Shown piece after piece: positions 51,201 to 55,109 of a stretch of 64,000 nt of DNA. The translations under genes and the position numbers were made by a program. Below the pieces are notes generated by a model that searched no databases, was not told where the DNA came from, and saw only the letters and a list, made by a program, of their open reading frames with translations. How positions within the stretch are numbered: the first letter of the stretch is position 1; each line of letters opens with the position of its first letter. Origin of the DNA: Dasyornis broadbenti (Eukaryota; Chordata; Aves; Passeriformes; Dasyornithidae); NCBI GenBank assembly GCA_013397935.1, contig VZRN01002948.1, positions 548,015 to 612,014 of the forward strand. Reading direction: 5' to 3'.

Positions 51201-52999
51201 TGAATTGTAGCTCTGTATGCATACTTGACTTGTTTATAAAAGCAGTGTTAGAGATAGTGAAAAATTCTGAATTTCAAATGCCCAATAATTCATGACAGAT
51301 AGAAAGGGCAGACATTACAGCAGGATAAAGCTGTGAAGTCCTTTATTTCTGCAATTAGTTATGGTAAAAAACCTTTCCTATTTTTCATCCTGTATCAAAA
51401 CTAAATGCCAAGCCACTGTCAGATCTTGCAACCTAGGTGAATGTTTCAAGGGCAGGAAAGGTATACCAGAATCTCACAATGTGAAAAAAAAACTAACAAG
51501 AGGTTGACTCATGTGATATTTGAGGCCAACATACAAATGTGGCTTATGTTATTAGAAAAACTGCTGTATCTTCACTTACTAAGAAATCAAGTTCCCCTCC
51601 CACGTACTCCATAATATCACACAAATGAAATTAGCTGAAATCACACATTGAGTCATAGTACTAGCATCCTAACTTTTTCTGATGATGTATTTATATACAC
51701 ATAATAATAATAAGTTCTGTAATCATCAGCAGAAAAAAACTTTTCACAGAAAATTTACAGTGTAGAAACAAGAAGAGAAAATCAGGGAAATTAACTGAAG
51801 AGTAAGGGCCAAATGATTGAATATGGCATGAAAAAATATCATGGATGTAGACTGCAGAACACGTTCAAACACCTTGTGTGAGCTAGTGTTATGCAAAGGG
51901 ACGAAGGGATGAAACACATGGACCATAGATGTCAGAGATCTTTATGGTAGCACAGATCATGTGTTTGCAGCTGTCACCGAGCATCTGAGTAGAGCTTTAT
52001 GGTATGTGGATCATCACTTTGCTAATGCCTGTAAGACAATATAATTCCACCAGCAGGAACACATGTCATTTCTCCTTAGTCACTGCCGAGGTCAGAGACA
52101 CTCTTAGAACAGGGTGTTGGTTCTCTGGTAACGTTATCTCAGGGGTTTGCATGGCTTTTGCACAAGACAGGCTGTTTTGGAAGTATACAGACTGCAGAAA
52201 TAAAGTATCCTTTAAATTGTGTGGCATCTCTAAATCACATAATCGAGTTATATTAATCCAGCCTTGTGCTACCATCATCAGCAGCATACACATCTATTAT
52301 TTAGCATACTGGGGTTTTCCGCCTTCTTCAGTGGCCAGGTGGGCCTAGAATTTGTGCTTTTGATCTCCCTCCTAGAACTCTGGAATTAAGTAAACTTAAA
52401 GGCACAGAAACTAGAAAGACAGCTCAGCTAGAATAAAGCTTAGCAAAAGGTCTTGGAAGAACTAGCATAAACCCTGCTTTTTGCACCATGATTTCTAATT
52501 CTGTCCAATCATCATCCAAATGAGATTATTCTTTCTGCAGCCACATGAAGTTCCCTTACTAGCACAGTATGTATTTTTAGCTCTATGCATTTAAACGTAG
52601 TTTCCTCCAGTTTTGATGGTTGGAGCATACATGAGAGTCACTCACCAGTGGCATGGCAGGACAATCGGCTGCTGCTTGGCAGCCATGTAAGTTTTTGCAG
52701 TATTTTTGTAGATATTTGCCAGCACCTCACAGGGCTGATCACTACTGCATGATGTGGATACATATCCATGTTTCAGCACTCACCTTGACCCATTCATATC
52801 AGATTATGATCTATGAAATATGTTACCATTTTTTCTTAGCATAAACATTAGAAAAGAAATTGGCGATAAAAAAATAATAAATCTTGGAAGAATGAATCAA
52901 AGCCTTACCACTAATATGAGCCTCAAAGGTTGCGGCACTACCCTCCAGTGCCACAACACTTTGTAACGGCTGTGTAAATGTTGGTGCTTTCGTCGTCAT
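274..52999 (-). CDS. TTN: Titin coding region (partial, spliced, N2B-type path)
   Basis: Joined coding region from ATG 52999-52997 to the last base of the N2B exon at 274. Constitutive-looking parts in transcript order are 52999-52909, 48653-48450, 47747-47460, 46701-46613, 46515-46274, 44535-44250, 44015-43863, 43387-43268, 42250-42113, 41346-41209, 39026-38751, 38640-38521, 36653-36378, 36097-36032, 35561-35303, 34723-34663, 34548-34336, 33617-33475, 32822-32617, 32503-32273, 31722-31478, 30763-30540, 30434-30270, 30166-29998, 29473-27783, then the Ig exons 27688 to 18515, 14231-14175 and 2814-274. Novex exons at 17832-17458, 16847-16269 and 15177-14659 are each phase-1 symmetric, so they can be included or skipped. 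Whether the decayed exon at 40737 is ever used is doubtful. Exact isoforms need RNA data; the joins are inferred from splice signals, phase and family knowledge. Confidence 0.93.
6244..6249 (-). terminator. TTN: Candidate poly(A) signal AATAAA for novex-3
   Basis: Canonical hexamer in minus sense, about 725 nt beyond the novex-3 stop. Transcript 3' end would fall near 6225. It is an alternative to the ATTAAA at 6367-6372. Confidence 0.4.
6367..6372 (-). terminator. TTN: Candidate poly(A) signal ATTAAA for novex-3
   Basis: First near-consensus hexamer found downstream of the novex-3 stop codon, about 600 nt away. A canonical AATAAA follows at 6244-6249. Which one is used cannot be decided from sequence alone. 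Confidence 0.35.
6973..13100 (-). CDS. TTN: TTN novex-3 alternative terminal exon (short titin tail)
   Basis: A single 6128-nt coding block follows acceptor cttgcag (13106-13101) and ends with a stop codon at 6975-6973, about 2042 codons. It corresponds to mammalian novex-3, the exon that ends titin early and makes a Z-disc/I-band isoform of roughly 600-700 kDa; in mammals its tail binds obscurin. Residues here count from Met at 13089. Six Ig domains are visible: about 18-118, 292-388, 496-592, 1540-1635, 1745-1840 and 1945-2038 (the last ends at the C-terminus). Between the first two is a basic, helical-looking linker with many Arg and Gln. A Lys/Glu block lies at about 390-430, and a long acidic low-complexity region at about 600-1500. 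That region contains a 24-residue tandem repeat and a 16-residue YSTP repeat. The Met is internal: the exon joins the upstream exon in phase 1 (G then AG). Confidence 0.93.
8580..8830 (-). repeat. TTN: 48-bp repeat encoding YSTPSEGS/YSTPPER units in novex-3
   Basis: The plus-strand word gtgtggagta occurs at 8691, 8739 and 8787, spaced by 48 bp. The protein is a run of 16-residue units with core RYSTPSEGS and YSTPPE. More diverged units extend toward lower coordinates (EQYFTPFEG, ERYRTPTG). Each unit carries Ser/Thr-Pro pairs. Confidence 0.85.
10517..10804 (-). repeat. TTN: 72-bp tandem repeat, four copies, in novex-3 coding region
   Basis: The plus-strand word cacttccat recurs at 10561, 10633, 10705 and 10777, an exact 72-bp period. 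In protein each unit is 24 residues with core FMEVQGQT, then VSEQSALAKE. Units differ at a few residues, and the unit at the low-coordinate end reads APEQSALTGE. The period is a multiple of three, so the reading frame is kept. Confidence 0.9.
11810..11925 (-). repeat. TTN: Lys/Glu low-complexity block in novex-3
   Basis: About 40 residues made almost only of Lys and Glu, with few Val, Met and Arg. In plus sense this is a CT-rich tract (tccttc, ctctttc). It links the second and third Ig domains of the exon and would form a charged, possibly helical stretch. Confidence 0.8.
13101..14174 (-). other. TTN: Intron upstream of novex-3
   Basis: AT-rich intron of 1074 nt with polypyrimidine tract and acceptor at its low end. 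No exon, repeat family or RNA was recognised. Confidence 0.7.
14175..14231 (-). CDS. TTN: TTN short linker exon (human exon 47 equivalent)
   Basis: This 57-nt exon, phase 1 to 1, encodes APEKIIHEKLEEEVEMEVK, very close to the mammalian ESILHERIEQEIEMEMK linker. It is the branch point: its donor (gtacaa) can join novex-3 or the N2B exon, both of which start in the matching phase. Acceptor is ttctag. Confidence 0.92.
14659..15177 (-). CDS. TTN: TTN novex-like Ig exon (third optional exon)
   Basis: This 519-nt exon (173 codons) is phase 1 to 1, with acceptor acctag and donor GTTGGC. The first 80 residues are a Lys-rich linker, AKEAQAKAVTKITLESDTK at its start. One Ig domain follows, with VFLFCIMKGVPTPCVVWLCN and NHKGIYKCRIVNPSGQAEC. 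It keeps an open frame, and its Ig core has the two Cys and one Trp expected. It lies between the novex-2-like exon and the short linker exon. I know of only two novex Ig exons at this place in human titin, so this looks like an additional optional exon, or one lost or not annotated in mammals. Confidence 0.8.
16269..16847 (-). CDS. TTN: TTN novex-2-like exon
   Basis: This 579-nt exon (193 codons), phase 1 to 1, is close to the 192 residues inserted in the human novex-2 isoform. Its N-terminal half is a linker with QSSGKDVKESIRAQAISEL, and one Ig follows (DVPPKILLQLRDLTVKCGD, LTDQGLYSCTVYNDYGGTT). Acceptor is acacag and donor GTGGTT. Known novex-2 isoforms are minor muscle forms. Assignment rests on size, place and phase. 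Confidence 0.85.
17458..17832 (-). CDS. TTN: TTN novex-1-like exon
   Basis: This 375-nt exon encodes exactly 125 residues, the size of the human novex-1 insertion, in phase 1 to 1. A short Ser/Glu-rich lead (FKKVEEVTSESPWHV) precedes one Ig domain with PKPKIQWFHNQQL and HAGQYSCKARNSAGETTC. Acceptor is tttcag and donor GTAATG. It is an optional exon in the family. Confidence 0.87.
18515..18703 (-). CDS. TTN: TTN exon, second half of I15
   Basis: 189 nt. Encodes DLKVSWYSKEKEIKPSRFFR and the C-terminal half of the Ig (YPEDEGIYTFVASNSVG). The acceptor chosen is gagcag at 18704, because it restores the Gly-Thr-Asp junction of the family. The donor is GTACAC. Confidence 0.92.
18704..20760 (-). other. 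TTN: Intron splitting I15, with a CR1 fragment
   Basis: 2057-nt AT-rich intron within the I15 domain. It holds a CR1 3' end (about 19490-19712) and a TA-rich stretch near 19950-19980. Nothing else recognised. Confidence 0.75.
19490..19712 (+). mobile_element. CR1 LINE 3' fragment
   Basis: Contains typical avian CR1 3'-end wording: a gcattggaacaggctgc core, then ccctggaggtatt, cttggcagctctgggtta, and a gattctatga tail. The element is 5'-truncated and non-coding. It is antisense to TTN. Confidence 0.85.
20761..20886 (-). CDS. TTN: TTN exon, first half of I15
   Basis: 126 nt, phase 1 to 1. Encodes a short linker (PEVVSPELEMPVYPPAV) and the N-terminal Ig strands with the first core Cys (SACFQCRVTGT). 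Donor GTGGGT. The family equivalent begins PEVVSPDQEMPVYPP. Confidence 0.92.
20974..21258 (-). CDS. TTN: TTN exon, Ig domain I14
   Basis: 285 nt, phase 1 to 1, one complete Ig: VESGKPARFCAIVSGKPQP, then KISWYKDDQQL and YTCEAKNDYGVATTSASL. Donor GTGAGT, acceptor ttccag-like (tttcag). Confidence 0.94.
21811..22042 (-). CDS. TTN: TTN exon, main part of I13
   Basis: 232 nt, phase 0 to 1. Encodes VIERQRAEIEFEVNEDDIEP, then QWYKDGIEINFQYEERYKYV and SDAGEYTFVAGRNRSS. It completes the Ig domain begun in the upstream exon. Confidence 0.93.
22239..22404 (-). CDS. TTN: TTN exon, end of I12 and start of I13
   Basis: 166 nt. Encodes MKIQREKYVHRLIIPSTRMS, DAGQYTVVAGGNTSSANL, then EGRDIRIRSAHKDIQ, which begins the next Ig. 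Starts in phase 2 and ends in phase 0 with donor GTAAGA. Confidence 0.93.
22486..22627 (-). CDS. TTN: TTN exon, first half of I12
   Basis: 142 nt. Encodes ARHIEFRKHIKDIKVVEKK, then RAIFECEISEPDIQVQWMKD. Ends in phase 2 (GAC AG) with donor GTAAAT. Confidence 0.93.
22714..22974 (-). CDS. TTN: TTN exon, Ig domain I11
   Basis: 261 nt, one complete Ig in a phase 1-1 exon: MLKDINAEEKDTITFEVTV, then ISYKWLKNGVEIKSTDK. Very close to the mammalian domain. It lacks the usual first core Cys, as the family does here. Confidence 0.94.
23406..23666 (-). CDS. TTN: TTN exon, Ig domain I10
   Basis: 261 nt, complete Ig: IHITKTMKNIEIPETKTA, then SFECEVSHFNVPAVWLKNG and SAEYTFVCGNDRVSATL. Donor GTACGT. Confidence 0.94.
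23839..24099 (-). CDS. TTN: TTN exon, Ig domain I9
   Basis: 261 nt, complete Ig: VKIIKKPKDVTALENAVV, then SFELSVSHDTVPVRWFHKN and DAGEYTALVGQIECKAKL. Donor GTAAGT. Confidence 0.94.
24192..24455 (-). CDS. TTN: TTN exon, Ig domain I8
   Basis: 264 nt, complete Ig: AVKIKKTLKNLTVTESQDA, then LWIKNGVELQSSDKYEI and ESVYSFKLGKIGANARL. Acceptor ccctag, donor GTAAGT. Confidence 0.94.
24640..24800. repeat. GT-rich low-complexity tract
   Basis: Plus strand is made of gtttt and gttg units (for example tttgtttgtttgggg); the transcript strand is therefore A/C-rich. It lies in the intron between the I8 and I7 exons and has no coding potential. Confidence 0.8.
24880..25140 (-). CDS. TTN: TTN exon, Ig domain I7
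   Basis: 261 nt, complete Ig: GGAISKPLSDLTVAESQIA, then VFECEVANPESEGQWLKNG and DMGEYSYEIASSKTSAKL. Donor GTCAGT. Confidence 0.94.
25679..25939 (-). CDS. TTN: TTN exon, Ig domain I6
   Basis: 261 nt, complete Ig: IKIIRGLHDITCTETQNV, then SFEVELSHSGIDVIWHFKG and DDEGEYVFYAGEKKTSGKL. Donor GTTAGT. Confidence 0.94.
26039..26302 (-). CDS. TTN: TTN exon, Ig domain I5
   Basis: 264 nt, complete Ig: VEIVVPLKDIRVVEGTKA, then ILECKVSAPDVSSSKWYLN and SDEGRYKLMVGKVETSC. The donor GTCCGT is less usual than those of the neighbouring exons. Confidence 0.93.
26410..26682 (-). CDS. TTN: TTN exon, Ig domain I4
   Basis: 273 nt, complete Ig: PRPMAILQGLTDQKVCEGD, then VQLEVKVSLENAEGVWMKD and EDSGTYSFSVPNLELSTTG. 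Donor GTAAGT. Confidence 0.94.
26832..27098 (-). CDS. TTN: TTN exon, Ig domain I3
   Basis: 267 nt, complete Ig: AAVEFIKELEDVEVPESF, then ELECEVFPEDVEGKWYHGD and DDQGEYSFVVDGKRTHCKL. Donor GTAAGC. Confidence 0.94.
27187..27245. repeat. (TA)n microsatellite with a 9-N gap
   Basis: Pure TA dinucleotide run interrupted by N at 27227-27235, so its true length is unknown. It lies in the intron between the I2 and I3 exons. Confidence 0.97.
27407..27688 (-). CDS. TTN: TTN exon, Ig domain I2
   Basis: 282 nt, complete Ig: AKQLVSFTQKLQDVVAKAR, then FECETSEPFVKVKWFKDG and SDADDYSCALVEDESVKTT. First of ten consecutive one-exon Ig domains (27688 down to 22714). Confidence 0.94.
27783..29473 (-). CDS. TTN: TTN large exon: end of Z7, Z8, Z9, linker, I1
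   Basis: This 1691-nt exon starts in phase 2 and ends in phase 1. It finishes Z7 (IEGTKGAAALKIESTARQD, ARYTATAINKAGRDTT type core). The Z-disc/I-band linker with PELEPLHLRYGQEQWEEGD follows, then Z8 (FFKKKLTSLRLKRFGPAHF, MVVEWLHDGKPLEAANRL), a basic/acidic linker, and Z9 (IVLVPEPARVLEGETARFR, KVNWYLNGQLIRKSKRFRL). A helical Lys/Glu-rich linker comes next (TKEVVKLKRAERITHEKLS and following), and then I1 (PKILERIQSQTVAQGTDVHF, CQWFKNGVQIERTDRVYWYW). It marks the passage from the Z-disc edge into the elastic I-band. Sequence is very close to mammalian titin throughout. Confidence 0.94.
29474..29997 (-). other. TTN: Intron within Z7
   Basis: 524 nt. The right end is a low-complexity A/T tract near 29928-29990 (aaataaaatttaaa pattern) next to the donor. 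Otherwise nothing recognised. Confidence 0.7.
29998..30166 (-). CDS. TTN: TTN exon, first half of Z7
   Basis: 169 nt. Encodes KEDLVRPHFVERLRNVSVKE, GSRLEMAVKATGNPNPDIVW and LKNSDIIVPHKYPKIK. The donor GTAAGA splits the last Lys codon. The next exon supplies the third base. Confidence 0.93.
30270..30434 (-). CDS. TTN: TTN exon, second half of Z6
   Basis: 165 nt. Encodes QQVINDFTHKITIKEDGTQS, then MPDDSGEWAVIAQNRAGKAS. Donor GTATCT. Confidence 0.93.
30540..30763 (-). CDS. TTN: TTN exon, SP-rich linker and first half of Z6
   Basis: 224 nt. Starts with a Ser-Pro-Arg repeat (SISPRSPSRSPARSSPSRSP), the counterpart of the mammalian SPARM repeats, followed by RRLEETDEGQLERLYKPVF and the Ig start with FDLKVVGRPMPETYWFHN. 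The SP pairs are likely proline-directed phosphorylation sites by analogy with mammals. Confidence 0.93.
31478..31722 (-). CDS. TTN: TTN exon, second half of Z5
   Basis: 245 nt, phase 0 start. Encodes VAWYKDGKRIRHGEHYHIEL, PEDEGIYTVFASNMKGNAIC and a Pro-rich tail PVAPTATPGYMPGPEVMRRY. Donor GTAGGT. Confidence 0.93.
32273..32503 (-). CDS. TTN: TTN exon, first half of Z5
   Basis: 231 nt, phase 0 to 0. Encodes an acidic linker (EFHISSFEERLIKEIELRII, LEEDGEEMMVDISESEA) and the Ig start GFDLRLKNYRTFEGTGVTFH with CKTSGYPLPK. Donor GTACCC. Confidence 0.93.
32617..32822 (-). CDS. TTN: TTN linker exon between Z4 and Z5
   Basis: 206 nt. Encodes ADYEAYIKSQQEMMYQTQM, then EKEYEKEQALIRKKMAKDTV and RTFVEDE. 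Helical, charged linker. Donor GTATGT. Confidence 0.93.
33475..33617 (-). CDS. TTN: TTN exon, second half of Z4
   Basis: 143 nt. Encodes YKVSYKKETGECKLEISMTF, ADDAGEYTIVVRNKLGEASA and TVSLLEE. The acceptor ctatag leads into the codon begun in the previous exon. Confidence 0.93.
34336..34548 (-). CDS. TTN: TTN exon, linker and first half of Z4
   Basis: 213 nt. Encodes YVETKDIVMEDVSAAAEEVS, PPFFIRKPMVHKLIEGGS and IIFECQVGGNPKPHVYWKKG. Donor GTATTT. Confidence 0.93.
34663..34723 (-). CDS. TTN: TTN micro-exon, linker after Z3
   Basis: 61 nt. Encodes TEEIETRETISEKAVTEEK with split codons on both sides (donor GTAAAG). The mammalian counterpart is VSEEFEKETTAVTEKF. Confidence 0.9.
35030..35292 (+). 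mobile_element. CR1 LINE 3' fragment next to a splice donor
   Basis: Contains gcattggaacaggcagccc, then ctctggaggtatt, acttggcagttttgggtta and ttccaacttaaacagttcta, ending in acgattctat. This is the standard avian CR1 3' end, more diverged than the copy at 19490. It is antisense to TTN. Confidence 0.85.
35303..35561 (-). CDS. TTN: TTN exon, Ig domain Z3
   Basis: 259 nt, phase 0 to 1. Complete Ig: GLKNKTVTEGESVTLECHIS, QPTVTWYREDYKIESSMDF and DSGRFTCTATNQAGSVSTSC. Donor GTAAGT at 35302-35297. Confidence 0.94.
36032..36097 (-). CDS. TTN: TTN exon, linker before Z3
   Basis: 66 nt, phase 0 to 0. Encodes VTETARVPVPAEIPATPPTL then VS. Pro-rich. Donor GTAAGT. Confidence 0.92.
36378..36653 (-). CDS. 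TTN: TTN exon, Z-disc insertion region
   Basis: 276 nt, phase 0 to 0. Encodes VSIAGSAMATLEKELSATSA, then VQKITKPVKPPQLKPHEVRV and FPFAEAAETYKSHYDVETKK. No Ig fold; matches the mammalian Z-disc insertion sequence. Donor GTATGT. Confidence 0.92.
36654..38520 (-). other. TTN: Intron with LTR-like insertion
   Basis: 1867-nt intron. The left kilobase is AT-rich and plain. The right part (about 37590-38440) is much more GC-rich and looks like an inserted LTR. Confidence 0.7.
37590..38440 (+). mobile_element. Probable solo LTR of an avian endogenous retrovirus
   Basis: A compositional island of about 850 bp in AT-rich intron. Its right part has wording seen at the 3' ends of passerine LTRs: agtaaagaactgttattcc, then atctttgcctgaaagccc, a G-rich run, ccttccttaacagacacct and gtctttcacaccaaga. 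No gag, pol or env ORF is present, so it would be a solo LTR. Exact ends and target-site duplication could not be fixed; one N lies at 38190. Orientation is tentative. Confidence 0.6.
38521..38640 (-). CDS. TTN: TTN exon after Z-repeats (Z-disc insertion start)
   Basis: 120 nt, phase 0 to 0. Encodes IKRTAEIEKTIHVEPPRPRT, then ASPHFTVSRVAVPKPDHTYE, close to the mammalian RPRTASPHFTVSKISVPK. Donor GTAAGC. It starts without Met and is flanked by gtgtag and gtaagc. Confidence 0.9.
38751..39026 (-). CDS. TTN: TTN exon, last Z-repeat and linker
   Basis: 276 nt, phase 0 to 0. Begins TQAGKKAEAVATVVAAVDQA, the alpha-actinin-binding C-terminal Z-repeat, then LEYGYKEHTVTDHVSEVPAE and VYVPPEKHISAPEKQEVHIS. 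Its first half resembles the first Z-repeat (exon 44015-43863). Acceptor ttgtag, donor GTTAGA. Confidence 0.92.
40650..40737 (-). pseudogene. TTN: Degenerate Z-repeat exon of TTN
   Basis: After a good acceptor (ataaaaactag) the sequence reads IKKEAEKITVVPKIIAVAK, then IKAPVTVSRTGEEI, clearly a Z-repeat related to the exon at 41346-41209. The repeat then loses similarity: no RQEQ..THEK end and no in-phase GT donor is found. The best donor, CAG|GTGAAG after 40650, gives an 88-nt exon that would shift the frame and hit a stop in the next exon. The in-frame read-through stops at a TGA near 40550. The neighbouring exons join in phase 0 if this one is skipped. Confidence 0.65.
41209..41346 (-). CDS. 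TTN: TTN exon, Z-repeat
   Basis: 138 nt (46 codons), phase 0 to 0: IRKEDMRPSVPKVVITTDK, then PKAPVIISKSKERVATRQEQ and VSITHEK. Acceptor actag; donor GTGAAT. Z-repeats bind the C-terminal calmodulin-like domain of alpha-actinin. Confidence 0.92.
42113..42250 (-). CDS. TTN: TTN exon, Z-repeat
   Basis: 138 nt (46 codons), phase 0 to 0: VRKEPEKTPVPTVIIATDK, then AKEQERITKAREEISTRHEQ and VHIAHEQ. Same length as the 41346-41209 repeat. Acceptor tccag; donor GTAAAT. Confidence 0.92.
43268..43387 (-). CDS. TTN: TTN exon, shorter Z-repeat
   Basis: 120 nt (40 codons), phase 0 to 0: MKKEAMVVVTSDKSTKQTMI, then SRTREEIVTSQEQRHISPEK. Six residues shorter than the 46-codon repeats, missing part of the VPKV strand. 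Acceptor atcag; donor GTGAAT. Confidence 0.92.
43863..44015 (-). CDS. TTN: TTN exon, first Z-repeat
   Basis: 153 nt, phase 0 to 0: VRKDSEKSAAIATVVAAVDQ, then AMVREPAPGVVEQTAQRTAM and TAVHVQPVHEQ. Matches the mammalian DKSAAVATVVAAVDMARVRE repeat. Donor GTAGAA. Confidence 0.93.
44250..44535 (-). CDS. TTN: TTN exon, Z2-to-Z-repeat linker
   Basis: 286 nt, starts in phase 2. Encodes SVSPAGRISTSPIRPVKSPS, then ETRVSTSTTQVTEERWEGRY and GVQEQVTVTGAAAGEVATGA. SP motifs continue from the previous exon. It lacks the Ala/Ser-rich insert found in human at this place. Donor GTAAAG. Confidence 0.92.
44536..46273 (-). other. TTN: TTN intron
   Basis: 1738 nt. A slightly GC-richer patch at 45300-45780 holds the plus-strand ORF 45502-45765, which has no recognisable product. 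No exon or known repeat identified. Confidence 0.7.
46274..46515 (-). CDS. TTN: TTN exon, SP-motif linker
   Basis: 242 nt, starts phase 0, ends phase 2. Encodes KTETHFDARSLTSVEMVIEG, then HKAPPRMPPRPTSKSPTPTT and RQQSPSPVRQSPSPVRHVRA plus PTPSPVR. The SPxR repeats are known proline-directed kinase targets in the mammalian Z-disc segment. Donor GTAAAA. Confidence 0.93.
46613..46701 (-). CDS. TTN: TTN exon, linker after Z2
   Basis: 89 nt. Encodes GEEEAVPAKKTKTIVSTAQ then ISQTRQARIEK. Matches mammalian VPAKKTKTIVSTAQISESRQ. Acceptor ends aaaag; donor GTATAA. Confidence 0.92.
47460..47747 (-). CDS. TTN: TTN exon, Ig domain Z2
   Basis: 288 nt, phase 1 to 1. AGTAPPNFSQRLQSMTARQG, then VKFYRDGVEIKSSPDFKIL and EDSGTYSVNATNNVGRATST. 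Z1 and Z2 together form the telethonin (TCAP) binding site at the Z-disc edge. Donor GTAACA. Confidence 0.95.
48450..48653 (-). CDS. TTN: TTN exon, second part of Z1
   Basis: 204 nt. Encodes FPVPEVNWYRDGQVLSAATL, PGVQISFSDGRAKLVIPTVT and NSGRYTVQATNGSGQATSTA. Acceptor cggtag; donor GTACAG. Confidence 0.95.
48654..52908 (-). other. TTN: TTN intron 2
   Basis: 4255 nt, AT-rich. No coding exon, CR1 or other repeat family recognised; several plus- and minus-strand ORFs of 60-115 codons look random. Confidence 0.7.
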
Positions 53000-53012
53000 C
53001 TTTACAGGCACT
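52909..53012 (-). CDS. TTN: TTN exon 2 with the start codon, first part of Z1
   Basis: Acceptor ttgcag (53018-53013), 13 nt of leader, then ATG at 52999-52997 and MTTKAPTFTQPLQSVVALEG, SAATFEAHIS. The start is chosen because it matches the invariant vertebrate N-terminus, and A at -3 gives a good context. An upstream Met in the same frame (MPVK...) lies partly in the intron and can be dismissed. Donor GTAAGG. Confidence 0.95.
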
Positions 53013-55109
53013 CTGCAAGCAAAAAAACCCCATAATTAGATATCAATGGTGAAAATGTTATTATATGCACACACTTCTTGCAAGATTTTAAGAACATTTG
53101 TAATTATTCTTTGAACAATTTACTCTTCTCAGTTTAAATCAGAATGACCTGGTGAAATGTAAAGACTGTGGGTTTTGGCAAAGTTGTATAGAAAGTTACT
53201 CTTGGACCATGCTTGGCTGAGTTTGATGGGAAACCATTCTATTTAGTGGCGCTGGGCTTTGGCATTGCAAGTATGCAACAGCAGACAAAATTCTGCTTGA
53301 CTCATTGTATGACCTTCCACAGGTCATTCAGCCTCTCTTTGTCTATTACCTTTTTTATCTGATGAGAAAATAATTTCCCTGTATAATTCTTTAAAATATT
53401 GTTTTGGTGCAAAATATTTGCATTCTGCAATGAGAAGACAACTAGGTCACTAAGCAGCAATTGAAAAAAAATGTGAAGGTCTACAATGTATTTAGCTTAA
53501 TAATTAACAAAATGCCAAGAGGTTCTATTTTAAAAGCACTCTGTAAGTAGTGAATAATTTCATTTTACAGAAACATGTTGACATTAAAGATGCAGATAAA
53601 ATTCTCCTCTTTCTTAGAGAGTATCTCAGTGGAATTTTGAATATGGGAAGACAGCCACCTTCGAAATGTGAGCTAGGATATAAGGCAGCCACTGACACTG
53701 ATGGCTTGAACAACTGCAAAGCCATGTGAAATCTGAAAGTTTGCTTTCTCTTGCTATGCCACAAGATCCCACTTTGAAACAACACCCTACCACTAGAAAA
53801 GCTTCTGTGTCATTATTTTGTATTTGCGTGACCTATATATTTACCGATGTTCAATTGTGCAGTTTTTAAAAATGTAGCTAACATCTTCTTAATATTATCA
53901 TACATCCATTAAAGTTACAGTTTTTCTCATTAAAAAATTCCACTGAGAGCGTATCAGGTCTTAACCAACAAGGGCTAACGCCACAATTTTTCAAGCTGAG
54001 CTTACTCACGTATTTCCTTCAGTTTGCTTTGGCTTTTGTGACTTGTTTTGGGACAGTACCAAGCTTAAATTAAAAATGAGAAAGTGAAGTTTCTTTCACT
54101 ATGTGTCAAATTTATTCTACTTCTCAAAGGAGTGAAAATTCTTCATTACATGAGTTCTTTCATAGAAATCAGTGCCTAATGTGCACATGCAATAAGTGCA
54201 TAAAGACAGAACTGGATTTTGTACTGGGATTTTCAGCTTCAGTTACGACTGTGTTTTGAAGCTCAGCTAAAATAAATGGAAATCATTTTACAATAATATT
54301 AAACATTATGAAAGCTTATATATATATATGTAGTTTCCTGACTGCAGAATAGATCAGAAATAATTTAACAAAGTAGAATTGTCACTGAGACCCCACAATA
54401 TATATTTGTCCCATATATTTCATTGTCCAAGCAAATTCTGGTGATGAAGATCTGATCTTATAAGGCTTCTTGTATAATTAGAATTGAAAGTATGCATCTA
54501 AAATGTCATGTTCCAGAAATAACCTTCGCAGCTATGAATGACAGCAGACAAGTGTTCCAGAGCTGCCGTGTAACTGATACCTTAGCAGTTGTTTCCCTTA
54601 AAAAGTCATCAGCGCTTAGCTGATACCATATGCATTTTATCAGAGCTATTCTTGGAGCTTCTCGGTTTATCTCTCAGTAGCATAACCTTGAACACTCCCA
54701 ACAGAAAGGAGTTTTTAAGTTAAGCACATGTTTCCACACACTTTCCAAATCTTAATTTATGTAGTCTGGAGCGAGAAAATACACTGGAAAAAACCTTTTT
54801 TGATGAGAGTTATCAAAACTTACTCCAGAAATTAAGGATATAATCTTGACAGAGAATTTAAGTATTTCATGTCTATACTCTGAAATCTATACCCCCCTGT
54901 GAGCAAATTTATAAATAATAGATTGTATCAGGATTATTAATGACTGAAAAAACACTTATTACACCAGCAGAAACATGCTACTAACCTGATCTCTCAAAGT
55001 GCCTGCAAGAGTGGGCTAAGCCCAACGAAATCTTCTTGAACGACGTCCTTATCCAGAGTAAGATTTTTTTAGACAATCCCAGCATGAGAATTGTAGAGCC
55101 TCTAATCAT
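53002..55109 (-). CDS. Upstream ORF in TTN leader (spliced, 44 codons)
   Basis: AUG at 55109-55107, then MIRGSTILMLGLSKKILLWI and RTSFKKISLGLAHSCRHFER, across the exon 1 donor (54986) into exon 2 (53012) with SECL and stop TAA at 53004-53002. The stop lies two bases before the titin AUG. Context of the upstream AUG is weak (U at -3). Translation is unproven, and the frame depends on the predicted splice. Confidence 0.5.
53013..54985 (-). other. TTN: TTN intron 1
   Basis: 1973 nt, AT-rich. No exon or repeat recognised apart from a short TA run near 54320. Confidence 0.7.

Noticed and set aside
53009..53011. Start codon upstream of the canonical titin Met (MPVKMTTK)
   Set aside because: The codon at 53011-53009 is GTG, not ATG, and it directly follows the exon 2 acceptor; the invariant vertebrate titin start is at 52999-52997.
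54316..54332. Short TA run considered as an alternative TATA promoter
   Set aside because: Simple repeat in intron 1 with no leader exon or good donor downstream.
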